Shown here piece by piece: positions 7,154-15,186 of a stretch of DNA of 64,000 nucleotides. The notes beneath the pieces are model-generated. The model had not been told where the DNA came from, searched no databases, and worked only from the letters and a program-made list of their open reading frames with translations. The number at the start of each line of letters is the position of its first letter. Position 1 is the first letter of the stretch. Location of the stretch: assembly GCF_003063415.1 (NCBI RefSeq), contig NZ_NESK01000003.1, forward strand, positions 78,173-142,172, written 5' to 3'. The translations under genes and the position numbers were made by a program. Source of the DNA: Limnohabitans sp. 2KL-17. Its GTDB lineage: Bacteria; Pseudomonadota; Gammaproteobacteria; Burkholderiales; Burkholderiaceae_C.

Positions 7154-7987
7154 TCAGGGCTTTTTGCTTTTTGCTTTTTGCTCTTCTTGCTCTTTTTTTT
7201 TACCCTTGCTCTTGGTTGCAGGCTTGGGGGTTGGAATAAATGGATCTGGCATGTTCTCTGGGTGTAGCACCCAGTCTATGCACTCCAACAGGTCAGGAGT
7301 CCAGTTGTACACCTTGGTCTTCGGTGGTGGGACTGGCTGGAAAGTAGCAACTAGATCCTTGTTCTTTGCAGAGGGTAGAAGTGACCTGGCAGGCATGAAC
7401 ATGAAGTCTGTCCACTCTGTGGTAGATGGCTGCATGCAGACTGATAGAATGTCAAATTCCCCAAACCTATAGGGGCGGGTGTCTACTTCTTCAACTTCAA
7501 CCACGCCTTCATCATTGGTGGTTGACTTCTTCTTCTTTCCTGTTCTGGTCTTTTGCGTTTCAGCAATGAACCAATCAGCTAGATGAGAATCTTGCTTGAT
7601 AGCGGTTTGTGTTGGGCGAAGTGGATTGCCTTTTACAACCCGTTGATTTTTGGTTTGAATAAGAACATTAATCTTTTTGCCATCTATCGTTTTAGATATG
7701 TGTGCATCATAGGGTTGATCGCCGGTAATTATTTCTTCTTTCCACTCGTCTTCAATCGGTTTAAGGATGTAAGTGGAGAAAGCTAGTTCGGCAATGATTC
7801 CACGGACTCCACGCTTGGTGATGTCCTGGCTGCGACTGATCGCTTCTAGAACGAATTCAGCAGAGATGTTCCACTGCTTTTCCAGTGGGTGTATGGGGTG
7901 ATCTTCGCGCAGGGACAGCCATAGTGCGTCCTTCTGTGCAGGTGTCAGTTTTGCGATAAACGCGTCTAGTTCTAGCGGTGTGGTCAC
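7154..7987 (-). CDS. Putative type II restriction endonuclease of the adjacent methyltransferase
   Basis: The 277-residue protein is called an endonuclease mainly from context: it is divergent from an N4-cytosine methyltransferase gene with 72 bases between the two GTG starts. A possible PD-(D/E)xK-type core is visible as GIIAELAFSTYIL (helix with Glu), DQPYDAHI (acidic residue) and INVLIQTKNQR, where Gln replaces the usual Glu of the ExK half. It is unlike the short PvuII endonuclease, although the methyltransferase resembles M.PvuII. The C-terminal 25 residues are Lys/Glu-rich and low in complexity. GGGGAG lies about 10 bases before the GTG start. Catalytic residues are inferred, not shown. 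Confidence 0.6.
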   Translation of the reverse strand: MTTPLELDAFIAKLTPAQKDALWLSLREDHPIHPLEKQWNISAEFVLEAISRSQDITKRGVRGIIAELAFSTYILKPIEDEWKEEIITGDQPYDAHISKTIDGKKINVLIQTKNQRVVKGNPLRPTQTAIKQDSHLADWFIAETQKTRTGKKKKSTTNDEGVVEVEEVDTRPYRFGEFDILSVCMQPSTTEWTDFMFMPARSLLPSAKNKDLVATFQPVPPPKTKVYNWTPDLLECIDWVLHPENMPDPFIPTPKPATKSKGKKKEQEEQKAKSKKP

Positions 7988-8059
7988 TTCGACTTGCTCC
8001 CCTCTGGTACGTACGCCACAATGCCGGTCATCAATCCAAATTTATGAGACTTCTTCACT

Positions 8060-9022
8060 GTGACTACTCAACAAAAAATTGACTTCTCAAAGGAGGGCGG
8101 TAGCGCTCCTGTTGAGTTGGTCAACGGCTTTAAGCCGTTTTTCGAATCGAAAAGCGGCGCTATCTTCCATGCGGATTCGCTGGAAGTTCTGAAGTCGGTT
8201 CCTGATAATTCAGTAAATCTTGTTTTTACTTCTCCCCCTTACGCACTCCATTTCAAGAAGGAGTACGGGAATGTCAGTCAAAAAGACTATGTTGAATGGT
8301 TTGTTGATTTTGCTCGTGAGATCAAAAGAATCTTGACTGAAGACGGTAGCTTTGTTCTCAACATCGGTGGTTCATGGAATCCCGGTGAACCTACAAGATC
8401 GATCTACCATTTTAAGCTTGTGATTGCGCTGGTAGAAGAGCTAGGCTTCAGGTTAGCTCAAGAGACGTTTTGGTACAACCCCGCCAAGATGCCAGTCCCT
8501 GCTCAGTGGGTGACGGTGAAGCGTGTCCGGGTCAAGGACTCCATCGAGTACGTCTTTTGGTTCAGCAAGGGCCCCAACCCGAAAGCTGACAATCGGCAGG
8601 TTTTGCGCCCATATGGTAAGGACATGCTCCGGCTTGCTGCCAAAGGTGTGAAAACTACGGTTCGTCCTTCTGGTCACAACATCAATGAATCCTTTGACAA
8701 GATTCACAATGGTGGCTCTATACCTCCGAACTTCATTGACGACGACACTCCAACTGACTTGCTCAAGATGGGGAACAATTCTGCCAATGACGTTTACACC
8801 AAGAAGTGCAAAGAGCTAGGGGTGAAAATTCATCCTGCTCGGTTTCCTGCTCAGTTGCCAGAGTTCTTTATCAAGATGCTGACTCAAGAAGGGGACATTG
8901 TTCTTGATCCCTTTGGTGGTTCCATGACAACTGGCTATGTTGCAGAGAATTTGAATCGGCGTTGGATTGGAATTGACAACGTGGAAGAGTATCTTGACGG
9001 TGCGAAGTTTCGATTTGAATAA
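8060..9022 (+). CDS. Type II N4-cytosine DNA methyltransferase, M.PvuII-like
   Basis: This 320-residue enzyme has the motif [15 protein letters not shown] near residue 57, where SPPY marks N4-cytosine methylation, and motif I ([14 protein letters not shown]) near residue 285, giving the beta-class order. [50 protein letters not shown] and [17 protein letters not shown] match the family of M.PvuII as I remember it. It would protect host DNA from the adjacent endonuclease. Divergent transcription from a 72-base gap suggests joint control. The recognition site need not be that of PvuII. The GTG start at 8060 lacks a clear ribosome-binding site. Confidence 0.9.
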   Translation: MTTQQKIDFSKEGGSAPVELVNGFKPFFESKSGAIFHADSLEVLKSVPDNSVNLVFTSPPYALHFKKEYGNVSQKDYVEWFVDFAREIKRILTEDGSFVLNIGGSWNPGEPTRSIYHFKLVIALVEELGFRLAQETFWYNPAKMPVPAQWVTVKRVRVKDSIEYVFWFSKGPNPKADNRQVLRPYGKDMLRLAAKGVKTTVRPSGHNINESFDKIHNGGSIPPNFIDDDTPTDLLKMGNNSANDVYTKKCKELGVKIHPARFPAQLPEFFIKMLTQEGDIVLDPFGGSMTTGYVAENLNRRWIGIDNVEEYLDGAKFRFE

Positions 9023-9036
9023 CTAAACTTGCAGAA

Positions 9037-9071
9037 GTAAAAAAGCACCCAATTGGGTGCTTTGTTTTTTT
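9037..9071. terminator. Bidirectional terminator, perfect palindromic stem
   Basis: AAAGCACCCAATTGGGTGCTTT (two halves of 11 bases, 9042-9063) is flanked by A-rich sequence on the left and T-rich on the right. It separates the convergent methyltransferase and H-NS-like genes. Its stem matches the terminator at 7104-7135. Confidence 0.85.
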
Positions 9072-9084
9072 GGGTTGAGGAAGC

Positions 9085-9552
9085 TTATGCAGCTTTGAAC
9101 TCGGCTTCTGTGATTTCACCCAACTGTTCTTTGGTGGGGACTTTGCTTTGATGACTGGAAAGCTTCTTCAAGAAGTTCAGCTTTGCTTTCTTTTCTGAGG
9201 GAGTGACCAACCATGCATCAACTGGCTTGCCTGCCTTGTAGGTTGTGAAAGCGCCTTCTGCTTCCAAGAACTTAGGAGGGTGGGCCAGCCACACACCAGT
9301 TTCAGCACCCTTGGTGGACTTCAGTGGCTTGCTCATAGTGCGCGTGCCAGCAACCTTAGCAGCAGCAGTCTTGCCAGAGGAACCAGTCTTAAGTTCCAGT
9401 TCTTCAGCAGTGAAGTTGAACATCTTGATTTGTTCCAACACAGCAGCGAGAGCAGTAGGGCGTTCTGACTCCAACTGTGCGGCCACCATGTCTTCAAATT
9501 CTTTGCGCTTGGCGAGGATGTCAGCGAGTGTCAGTTTCTTGGCTTCTGCCAT
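9085..9552 (-). CDS. H-NS-like nucleoid-associated protein
   Basis: The 155-residue protein has an N-terminal helical oligomerisation-like segment (LADILAKRKEFEDMV, then ALAAVLEQIKMFNFTAEEL) similar to the N-terminus of betaproteobacterial H-NS proteins. Its C-terminal region (GVWLAHPPKFLEAEG, TYKAGKPVDAWLV) follows the spacing of the H-NS DNA-binding domain (W-x-G-x-G-x-P-P-x-W-L). The usual AT-hook-like GRGRPP is changed to WLAHPP, so the minor-groove contact may be weakened or altered. Mobile elements often carry such proteins to silence their own AT-rich genes. It lies between the restriction module and the integrase. The assignment is moderate because the similarity is patchy. Confidence 0.55.
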   Translation of the reverse strand: MAEAKKLTLADILAKRKEFEDMVAAQLESERPTALAAVLEQIKMFNFTAEELELKTGSSGKTAAAKVAGTRTMSKPLKSTKGAETGVWLAHPPKFLEAEGAFTTYKAGKPVDAWLVTPSEKKAKLNFLKKLSSHQSKVPTKEQLGEITEAEFKAA

Positions 9553-9715
9553 GTAAATTCTCCAATAGTGAATGTCAAACTGTAGTTGCTTGAGGTCTTC
9601 AACAAGCTACTACAGTGCTTTTGCTTGTTGATAAATGTACTTTATATTCAAGAACATAGATCGTCAACTAGATTGCGCCTTGTTTTAATGAAATGAGACA
9701 TAAAGTTTAGCGGGC

Positions 9716-10996
9716 CTAGTTTCTGTCTCCATAGTACGCATTGGTCATTGAAGAAGAACTATGACCAGCAAGAAGCATGATTTCATCCTCATTCAATGAT
9801 TGACCTGAACGAAGCTTGGCAAAAACTTCTGACAAACGATCAGGCATGTTCTGAATGGTGTGTTCCACGGTTTGAGGTGAAACACCCATCTCTTTTGCGA
9901 TCTGGAAGTTGTTGGACTTCTTTTGACGAATCAACTTTGTTAGTGCGGTGCGGCGGGTATCGTGAAAGTGAAGGCGCGTATCTGGGTCTTCATAGAGGCC
10001 AAGTGCCTTCAATGCATCAACCCAATATTGCCTAAAGTTCCATCCTGTCAGTTTGAAGATTGGGCCTTTTACTAAACGGTTTGCTTTCAGCCATTCCCGA
10101 AAATCTTCATCTTCAGGGATCATGATGTCCCTTGGCTTTCCATTCTTGGTTTTTGGAATGTGAATGGACCAAAGCTGAAGATTCACGTTCTCCCATTGAG
10201 CACCTAGCACTTCACTTTTTCGCGCTCCAGATTCAAGGCAGGTGACAAACAAATAGTAGGGTTCTTGATTGGTTTTTAGCTTCATCCATTCTGCAATCTG
10301 TACGGCTTCATCCTCAGAAAGAACCCGCTTACGTCCGAGATATGCTTTTGGCTTTTCTCCACGTGGAAGCATCTTCACTGGATTCATGATGCCTTTAGGG
10401 AACTTGTCAGGATAGAGCTTGTAGACTTTTTCAAAAGCTGAACTGATAGTTGAAATTTCACGAAGAATTGTGTTGTCTTTGATGCCTGTTCTTCTTCTGG
10501 AATCCATGTATGCAATCAGGAGCCAGAAATCTACTGTGTCTATCTTGAACTGGCCAAATTCAATATAGTCCTTGGCGTAGCTCCTACCCAACATGGCATC
10601 AACCACTGTGCTTTGATAGCGGTAGTTGTCAATCTTAGATCCCAAGTCTTTGAGGTAGATGGGGATTGAGGGGATGGCACTCAGGCAACGATTCTGGTTA
10701 GTCTTAAGTGAACTAGCAGCTTGTTTGCTCATGAACTGGTTGAAGTATTCCCGGAGAAGTGCCGTCATGTTGGGCATCTCAAGTTGGTACTTCATGTCAA
10801 AAATGAGGTTCTGGGGAACCCCGGTGTTGATCCTATGAAGCTCTTGTTTTTCCCATGACCTGGCAATAGCCTCATCATCAAAGACTTTGTTAAGGTTCTC
10901 CCCGCCTTTGCGGATTTGGACGCGCCAACGGGTGACGGATACCTTGCGGCCTGTTTCCTTGTTCAGAACCTTGTACTTAAATGCGTAGACCGACAC
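9716..10996 (-). CDS. int: Tyrosine-family site-specific integrase
   Basis: The protein carries the catalytic set of tyrosine recombinases: the first Arg in ESGARKSEVLGAQW, the HxxR motif in HFHDTRRTALTK, the box II GH in LLAGHSSSS and the nucleophilic Tyr in MTNAYYGDRN at the C-terminus. The N-terminal half holds an arm-binding and core-binding region. I chose GTG 10996 (426 residues) because AAAGAAAGGA lies 6 bases upstream and the sequence before it is unlike a protein; an in-frame start at 11110 is possible. It sits at the right edge of the element and points away from the junction with rarA, the usual integrase-next-to-attachment-site layout. It would cut and join attP and the rarA attB. 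Confidence 0.92.
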   Translation of the reverse strand: MSVYAFKYKVLNKETGRKVSVTRWRVQIRKGGENLNKVFDDEAIARSWEKQELHRINTGVPQNLIFDMKYQLEMPNMTALLREYFNQFMSKQAASSLKTNQNRCLSAIPSIPIYLKDLGSKIDNYRYQSTVVDAMLGRSYAKDYIEFGQFKIDTVDFWLLIAYMDSRRRTGIKDNTILREISTISSAFEKVYKLYPDKFPKGIMNPVKMLPRGEKPKAYLGRKRVLSEDEAVQIAEWMKLKTNQEPYYLFVTCLESGARKSEVLGAQWENVNLQLWSIHIPKTKNGKPRDIMIPEDEDFREWLKANRLVKGPIFKLTGWNFRQYWVDALKALGLYEDPDTRLHFHDTRRTALTKLIRQKKSNNFQIAKEMGVSPQTVEHTIQNMPDRLSEVFAKLRSGQSLNEDEIMLLAGHSSSSMTNAYYGDRN

Positions 10997-11103
10997 TGTG
11001 AATCCTTTCTTTTCTTTGATTCCAAGAGGGGGCAAGCAGGACGTTTTTTCATCCGTTTTTGAGCCCCTTTGTGCTGCGGTGCAATCTGGGTCACTCCCCA
11101 GTT

Positions 11104-11160
11104 TGCACAATCAAAATCCGTGGTGCGAAAAATTGTGCATCAAAAGTGGTTGTTTGTGCA
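11104..11160. repeat. Three TTGTGCA motifs between integrase and attachment site
   Basis: TTGTGCA occurs at 11133-11139 and 11154-11160, and inverted as TGCACAA at 11104-11110, all within 57 bases between the integrase start and the element end. Their position fits arm-type integrase or excisionase binding sites. No protein evidence is available. Confidence 0.45.
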
Positions 11161-11203
11161 AAAACACCACTCGTATGCACTCCAAGTCGTTGAGTTATAA
11201 CAA

Positions 11204-12178
11204 ATGCAAAGGATCGTACCTGTCTTCAACAAAAGCCAGCAGGACGCGTTCCTGCCGCATGTGGAAAGTGGCTTGCTCACTTTCATTGGTGCGACCACGG
11301 AAAATCCGTCTTTCGAGGTCAACTCGGCCTTGCTCTCACGGGCTGCCGTGTATGTACTGCAGCCATTGTCTGAAGAAGACCTGCAAAACATCGTGGTCCG
11401 TGTGAGGGGCATCAACGCGATTCCCGACATTGAGCCAGAGGCCCTTGCGCGCTTGCTGGCTTATGCCGATGGCGACGCAAGGCGCTTGCTCAACACGCTG
11501 GAAACTTTGTCGATGGCGGCCAAGCAAGAAGGCGTCGACCCTGTGACCGATGCTTGGCTGATGCGTGTGTTGGGCGAGCGCATGCGTCGCTACGACAAAG
11601 GTGGGGAGCAGTTCTACGACACCATCAGCGCCTTGCACAAGTCCGTACGGGGTTCTGACCCGGATGCTGCACTGTATTGGTTCGTCCGCATGCTCGATGG
11701 CGGTGCGGATCCGCGTTACCTCGCACGCAGGTTGATCCGAATGGCGAGTGAAGACGTGGGTCTGGCCGATCCGCGGGCTTTGCGCATGGCCCTTGATGCC
11801 GCTGATGTGTACGAGCGCCTGGGCAGCCCCGAGGGCGAGCTGACTTTGGCGCAGTGCGTCATCTACCTGGCCATGGCGCCCAAATCAAATGCGGCCTACA
11901 AGGCTTTCAACGAGGCCAAGGCCTTTGTCAAAAAAGACGGCACCCGCCCGGTGCCCATGCATTTGCGCAATGCCCCAACCCGGTTGATGAAAGACCTGGA
12001 CTATGGCAAAGGTTACCGCTATGCCCACGATGAAGAGGGAGGCTTTGCGGCGGGGGAGAGCTACTTGCCCGATGGCATGGCGGAACCCGGCTTTTACAGG
12101 CCGGTTCCACGGGGTCTGGAAATCAAAATCGCGGACAAACTGCAAGAACTGAGAAAACGAAATTCGGCCACAGGGTAA
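11204..12178 (+). pseudogene. rarA: 3' fragment of rarA (mgsA), AAA+ replication-associated recombination protein, split by the element
   Basis: The frame encodes the C-terminal three quarters of Rar[17 protein letters not shown], then the sensor-1 region [17 protein letters not shown], the lid region and the C-terminal tetramerisation domain (ALYWFVRMLDGGADPRYLARRLIR, MAPKSNAAYKAF). E. coli RarA is about 447 residues; here about 318 remain. The Walker A motif and the Walker B DEVHR, expected directly before FNKSQ, are missing because the element is inserted here. An ATG at 11204 within the element could start a product of 324 residues that cannot bind ATP normally. The 5' part should lie beyond the left end of the window. 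Confidence 0.9.
11224..11250. other. Right attachment site (attR) inside rarA
   Basis: From about 11224 the sequence reads as codons of rarA (FNKSQQDAF), while the bases before do not code for the expected VDEVHR. The recombination core must therefore lie at or just after this point, within the conserved FNKSQQDAF codons. The exact core needs the left junction, which is outside the window. Confidence 0.7.
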
Positions 12179-12365
12179 GTCCTGATCCTGTTCAAGGCTG
12201 ACGATGTAATTTCTTTCACTACAATTCGGCCACCTCGCGGATGCTGCTCAGATCTGGCGAGATTTTTTGAAAGTTATTCGGACTGACTCATAAGGTCATT
12301 CCTGATTTGAAAACAATAACCGACGCCAATACCCGCTAAGAGCAGGTCAAAACACGGAGAAATAT

Positions 12366-13295
12366 ATGGACGTCTTCTTCCAGCAGGTCATCAACGGCCT
12401 GGTCATGGGCAGCATGTACGCCTTGGTGGCCCTGGGCTACACCATGGTCTACGGCATCATCAACCTGATCAACTTTGCGCACGGAGAAGTGCTGATGGTG
12501 GGGGCTCTGACGAGCTGGACAGCCATCGGCATGATGCGAGACGCCATGCCTGGCGCGCCGGGCTGGATCATCCTGATCCTGGCCACACTGATCGCTTGCG
12601 TGGTGGCCGTCATTCTGAATTTTTCGATCGAGAAAATTGCCTACAGGCCATTACGCAACAGTCCCAAGCTGGCCCCCTTGATCACGGCCATCGGTGTGAG
12701 TATCTTGCTGCAGACCCTGGCCATGATCATCTGGAAGCCTAACTACAAGGCTTATCCCACATTGTTGTCGAGCACGCCCATCAACATGGGCGGCGTGGTC
12801 ATCACCCCGACCCAAATCATGATATTGGGTGTGACCGCCGTGTCCCTGGCGGTCTTGATGTGGTTGGTCAACTACACACGTTTGGGCCGTGCCATGCGCG
12901 CCACCGCTGAAAACCCGCGCGTAGCAGGTTTGATGGGCGTGAAGCCCGACATGGTGATTTCTGCCACCTTTGTAATTGGCGCCATCCTGGCGGCCATTGC
13001 GGGCGTGATGTACGCCTCCAACTACGGCACTGCACAACATGCCATGGGCTTTTTGCCTGGCCTGAAAGCCTTTACTGCGGCGGTGTTTGGTGGCATCGGC
13101 AATTTGTCAGGCGCGGTCATTGGCGGCATTTTGCTGGGTCTGATTGAAGCCATTGGTTCGGGCTATATCGGGCAACTGACGGGCGGTGTACTGGGCAGCC
13201 ATTACACCGACATCTTTGCGTTCATTGTGTTGATCATCGTGTTGACCCTGCGCCCTTCGGGCCTCATGGGTGAACGTGTGGCCGATCGCGCTTGA
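12366..13295 (+). CDS. livH: Branched-chain amino acid ABC transporter permease LivH
   Basis: This 309-residue integral membrane protein has about eight hydrophobic segments and the LivH family pattern (INGLVMGSMYALVALGYTMVYGIINLINFAHGE at the start, GRAMRATAENPRVAGLMGV in the cytoplasmic coupling loop). It forms half of the inner-membrane channel of the high-affinity Leu/Ile/Val importer, paired with LivM. ACGGAG precedes the ATG by about 7 bases. It is the first gene of a tight livHMGF operon; the periplasmic binding protein gene is not in the window. Confidence 0.93.
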   Translation: MDVFFQQVINGLVMGSMYALVALGYTMVYGIINLINFAHGEVLMVGALTSWTAIGMMRDAMPGAPGWIILILATLIACVVAVILNFSIEKIAYRPLRNSPKLAPLITAIGVSILLQTLAMIIWKPNYKAYPTLLSSTPINMGGVVITPTQIMILGVTAVSLAVLMWLVNYTRLGRAMRATAENPRVAGLMGVKPDMVISATFVIGAILAAIAGVMYASNYGTAQHAMGFLPGLKAFTAAVFGGIGNLSGAVIGGILLGLIEAIGSGYIGQLTGGVLGSHYTDIFAFIVLIIVLTLRPSGLMGERVADRA

Positions 13296-13311
13296 TAGAG
13301 GTAAAACAGCC

Positions 13312-14388
13312 ATGAAACACAACAAAACACTTCAATACATTCTGATCGGTGCCGCCCTCATTGCCTTGCCTCTGGTCTTGCAGATTTTTGGCAACGCCTG
13401 GGTGCGTATCGCCGATATGGCCTTGCTTTACATCTTGTTGGCCATTGGTCTGAACATCGTGGTGGGCTACGCAGGCTTGCTCGACTTGGGCTACGTCGCC
13501 TTCTTTGCGGTGGGCGCATACATGTATGGCCTGCTGTCGTCACCACACCTGACCAATACGTTCGCGTGGATCGCTGCTGCGTTTCCTGCTGGCATGCACA
13601 TGCCCATCTGGCTGATCGTGCCTGTGGGGGCCGCGCTGGCGGGTTTGTTCGGCATGTTGTTGGGAGCGCCCACGCTCAAGTTGCGCGGTGACTATTTGGC
13701 CATCGTGACTTTGGGTTTTGGTGAAATCATCCGCGTGTTCATGAACAACCTGGACCACCCGGTGAACATCACGAACGGTCCCAAGGGCCTCGATCAGATC
13801 GATCCGATCTCTATTTTCGGCCTGAATCTGGGCAAGAAACTGATGATCGGTGATTTTGAGATTGCCTCAGTCTCGCTGTATTACTACCTGTTCCTCAGCT
13901 TGGTGCTGGTCACCATTTTGATTTCGCATCGACTTGAAGTTTCCCGCATCGGTCGTGCTTGGATGGCGATCCGTGAAGACGAAATCGCTGCCAAGGCCAT
14001 GGGCCTCAACACCCGAAACCTCAAGCTCTTGGCTTTTGGTATGGGGGCCACTTTCGGTGGGGTGTCTGGCGCCATGTTTGCCGGTTTCCAGGGCTTTATA
14101 TCGCCCGAGTCCTTCAGCCTCATGGAGTCGGTGATGATCATCGCCATGGTGGTGCTGGGTGGTCTGGGCTATTTGCCCGGCGTCATTTTGGGCGCCATTC
14201 TGTTGTCCGCCTTGCCTGAGGTGCTTCGGTATGTGGCCGGACCTTTGCAAGAGATCACGGGAGGACGCCTGGATGCCTCCATCATGCGTCAGCTTTTGGT
14301 GGCTTTGGCCATGATTGTGATCATGTTGATGCGCCCTCGCGGCTTGTGGCCTTCGCCTGAGCATGGCAAATCGCTCTCGACGAAATGA
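13312..14388 (+). CDS. livM: Branched-chain amino acid ABC transporter permease LivM
   Basis: The 358-residue protein has about ten membrane segments and the LivM signature AIGLNIVVGYAGLLDLGYVAFFAVGAYMYG. The coupling loop reads GRAWMAIREDEIAAKAMGLN. It pairs with LivH to form the channel. I chose ATG 13312, which has AGAGG 10 bases upstream and starts 16 bases after livH ends; an in-frame GTG at 13270 would overlap livH and add residues without family support. The next gene, livG, begins 11 bases after the stop. Confidence 0.92.
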   Translation: MKHNKTLQYILIGAALIALPLVLQIFGNAWVRIADMALLYILLAIGLNIVVGYAGLLDLGYVAFFAVGAYMYGLLSSPHLTNTFAWIAAAFPAGMHMPIWLIVPVGAALAGLFGMLLGAPTLKLRGDYLAIVTLGFGEIIRVFMNNLDHPVNITNGPKGLDQIDPISIFGLNLGKKLMIGDFEIASVSLYYYLFLSLVLVTILISHRLEVSRIGRAWMAIREDEIAAKAMGLNTRNLKLLAFGMGATFGGVSGAMFAGFQGFISPESFSLMESVMIIAMVVLGGLGYLPGVILGAILLSALPEVLRYVAGPLQEITGGRLDASIMRQLLVALAMIVIMLMRPRGLWPSPEHGKSLSTK

Positions 14389-14399
14389 AGGGGCACAGT

Positions 14400-15185
14400 A
14401 TGAATCCGTCATCCAACAAAGACACTGTTCTTCACGTCGCGGGCATCTCCAAAAGATTTGGGGGTTTGCAAGCCCTCTCTGATGTGGGCATCACCATCCA
14501 GCGCGGTCAGGTTTATGGCCTGATCGGTCCCAACGGCGCTGGCAAAACCACCTTTTTCAACGTGATCACCGGGCTGTACACACCCGATAGCGGCAGCTTT
14601 GAGTTGGCAGGCAAGCCTTACCAGCCCACGGCCGTGCACGAAGTGGCCAAAGCGGGCATTGCCCGCACTTTCCAGAACATCCGGCTTTTCGCCGAAATGA
14701 CGGCTCTCGAAAACGTGATGGTGGGCCGACATGTGCGCACCCACTCGGGTTTGCTGGGCGCGATTTTTCGCACACCGAGTTTCAAGGCCGAAGAAGCCGC
14801 GATCGCCCAGCGTGCGCAAGAGCTGCTCGACTATGTAGGCATTGGCAAGTACGCCGACTACAAAGCCCGCACCTTGTCTTATGGTGATCAGCGCCGTTTG
14901 GAAATAGCCCGCGCACTGGCCACTGACCCGCAACTGATCGCCCTGGACGAGCCTGCTGCCGGCATGAATGCGACCGAGAAGGTGCAATTGCGCGAACTGA
15001 TCGACCAGATTCGCAAGGACAACCGGACCATCTTGCTGATCGAGCACGATGTGAAGCTGGTCATGGGTTTGTGTGACCGTGTGACTGTGCTCGACTACGG
15101 CAAGCAAATTGCCGAAGGCACGCCTGCCGATGTGCAGAAGAACGAAAAAGTCATTGAAGCCTATCTGGGCACGGGAGGACACTGA
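14400..15185 (+). CDS. livG: Branched-chain amino acid ABC transporter ATP-binding protein LivG
   Basis: This is a 261-residue ABC ATPase with Walker A GPNGAGKTTF, signature LSYGDQRRLEIARAL and Walker B LIALDEPAAGMN, followed by the LivG-type LLIEHDVKLVMGLCDRV. It powers uptake together with LivF on the cytoplasmic face. ATG 14400 is preferred because AAGGGG lies 6 bases before it; an ATG at 14385 overlaps the livM stop and would add five residues. The livF start follows one base after the stop. Confidence 0.92.
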   Translation: MNPSSNKDTVLHVAGISKRFGGLQALSDVGITIQRGQVYGLIGPNGAGKTTFFNVITGLYTPDSGSFELAGKPYQPTAVHEVAKAGIARTFQNIRLFAEMTALENVMVGRHVRTHSGLLGAIFRTPSFKAEEAAIAQRAQELLDYVGIGKYADYKARTLSYGDQRRLEIARALATDPQLIALDEPAAGMNATEKVQLRELIDQIRKDNRTILLIEHDVKLVMGLCDRVTVLDYGKQIAEGTPADVQKNEKVIEAYLGTGGH

Positions 15186-15186
15186 G

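Larger units (their letters stand above)
1..11224. mobile_element. Integrative plasmid-like element inserted in rarA (right part; left end outside window)
   Basis: The whole stretch is visibly AT-richer than the chromosome that follows and contains typical mobile cargo: a tyrosine integrase at the right edge, a ColE2-type replication initiator, a restriction-modification pair, an orphan DNA methyltransferase, an H-NS-like protein and many small unknown genes. The right boundary is set by the abrupt resumption of the rarA reading frame at about 11224. The left boundary and the 5' half of rarA are not in the window. No relaxase, type IV secretion or phage structural gene is visible in this part, so transfer mode is unknown. 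The element type (integrative plasmid) is inference from integrase plus replicase. Confidence 0.85.

Noticed and set aside
10998..11405. Rightward frame across the integrase start and the rarA junction
   Set aside because: It crosses the element boundary and lies in the wrong frame for rarA; chance frame.
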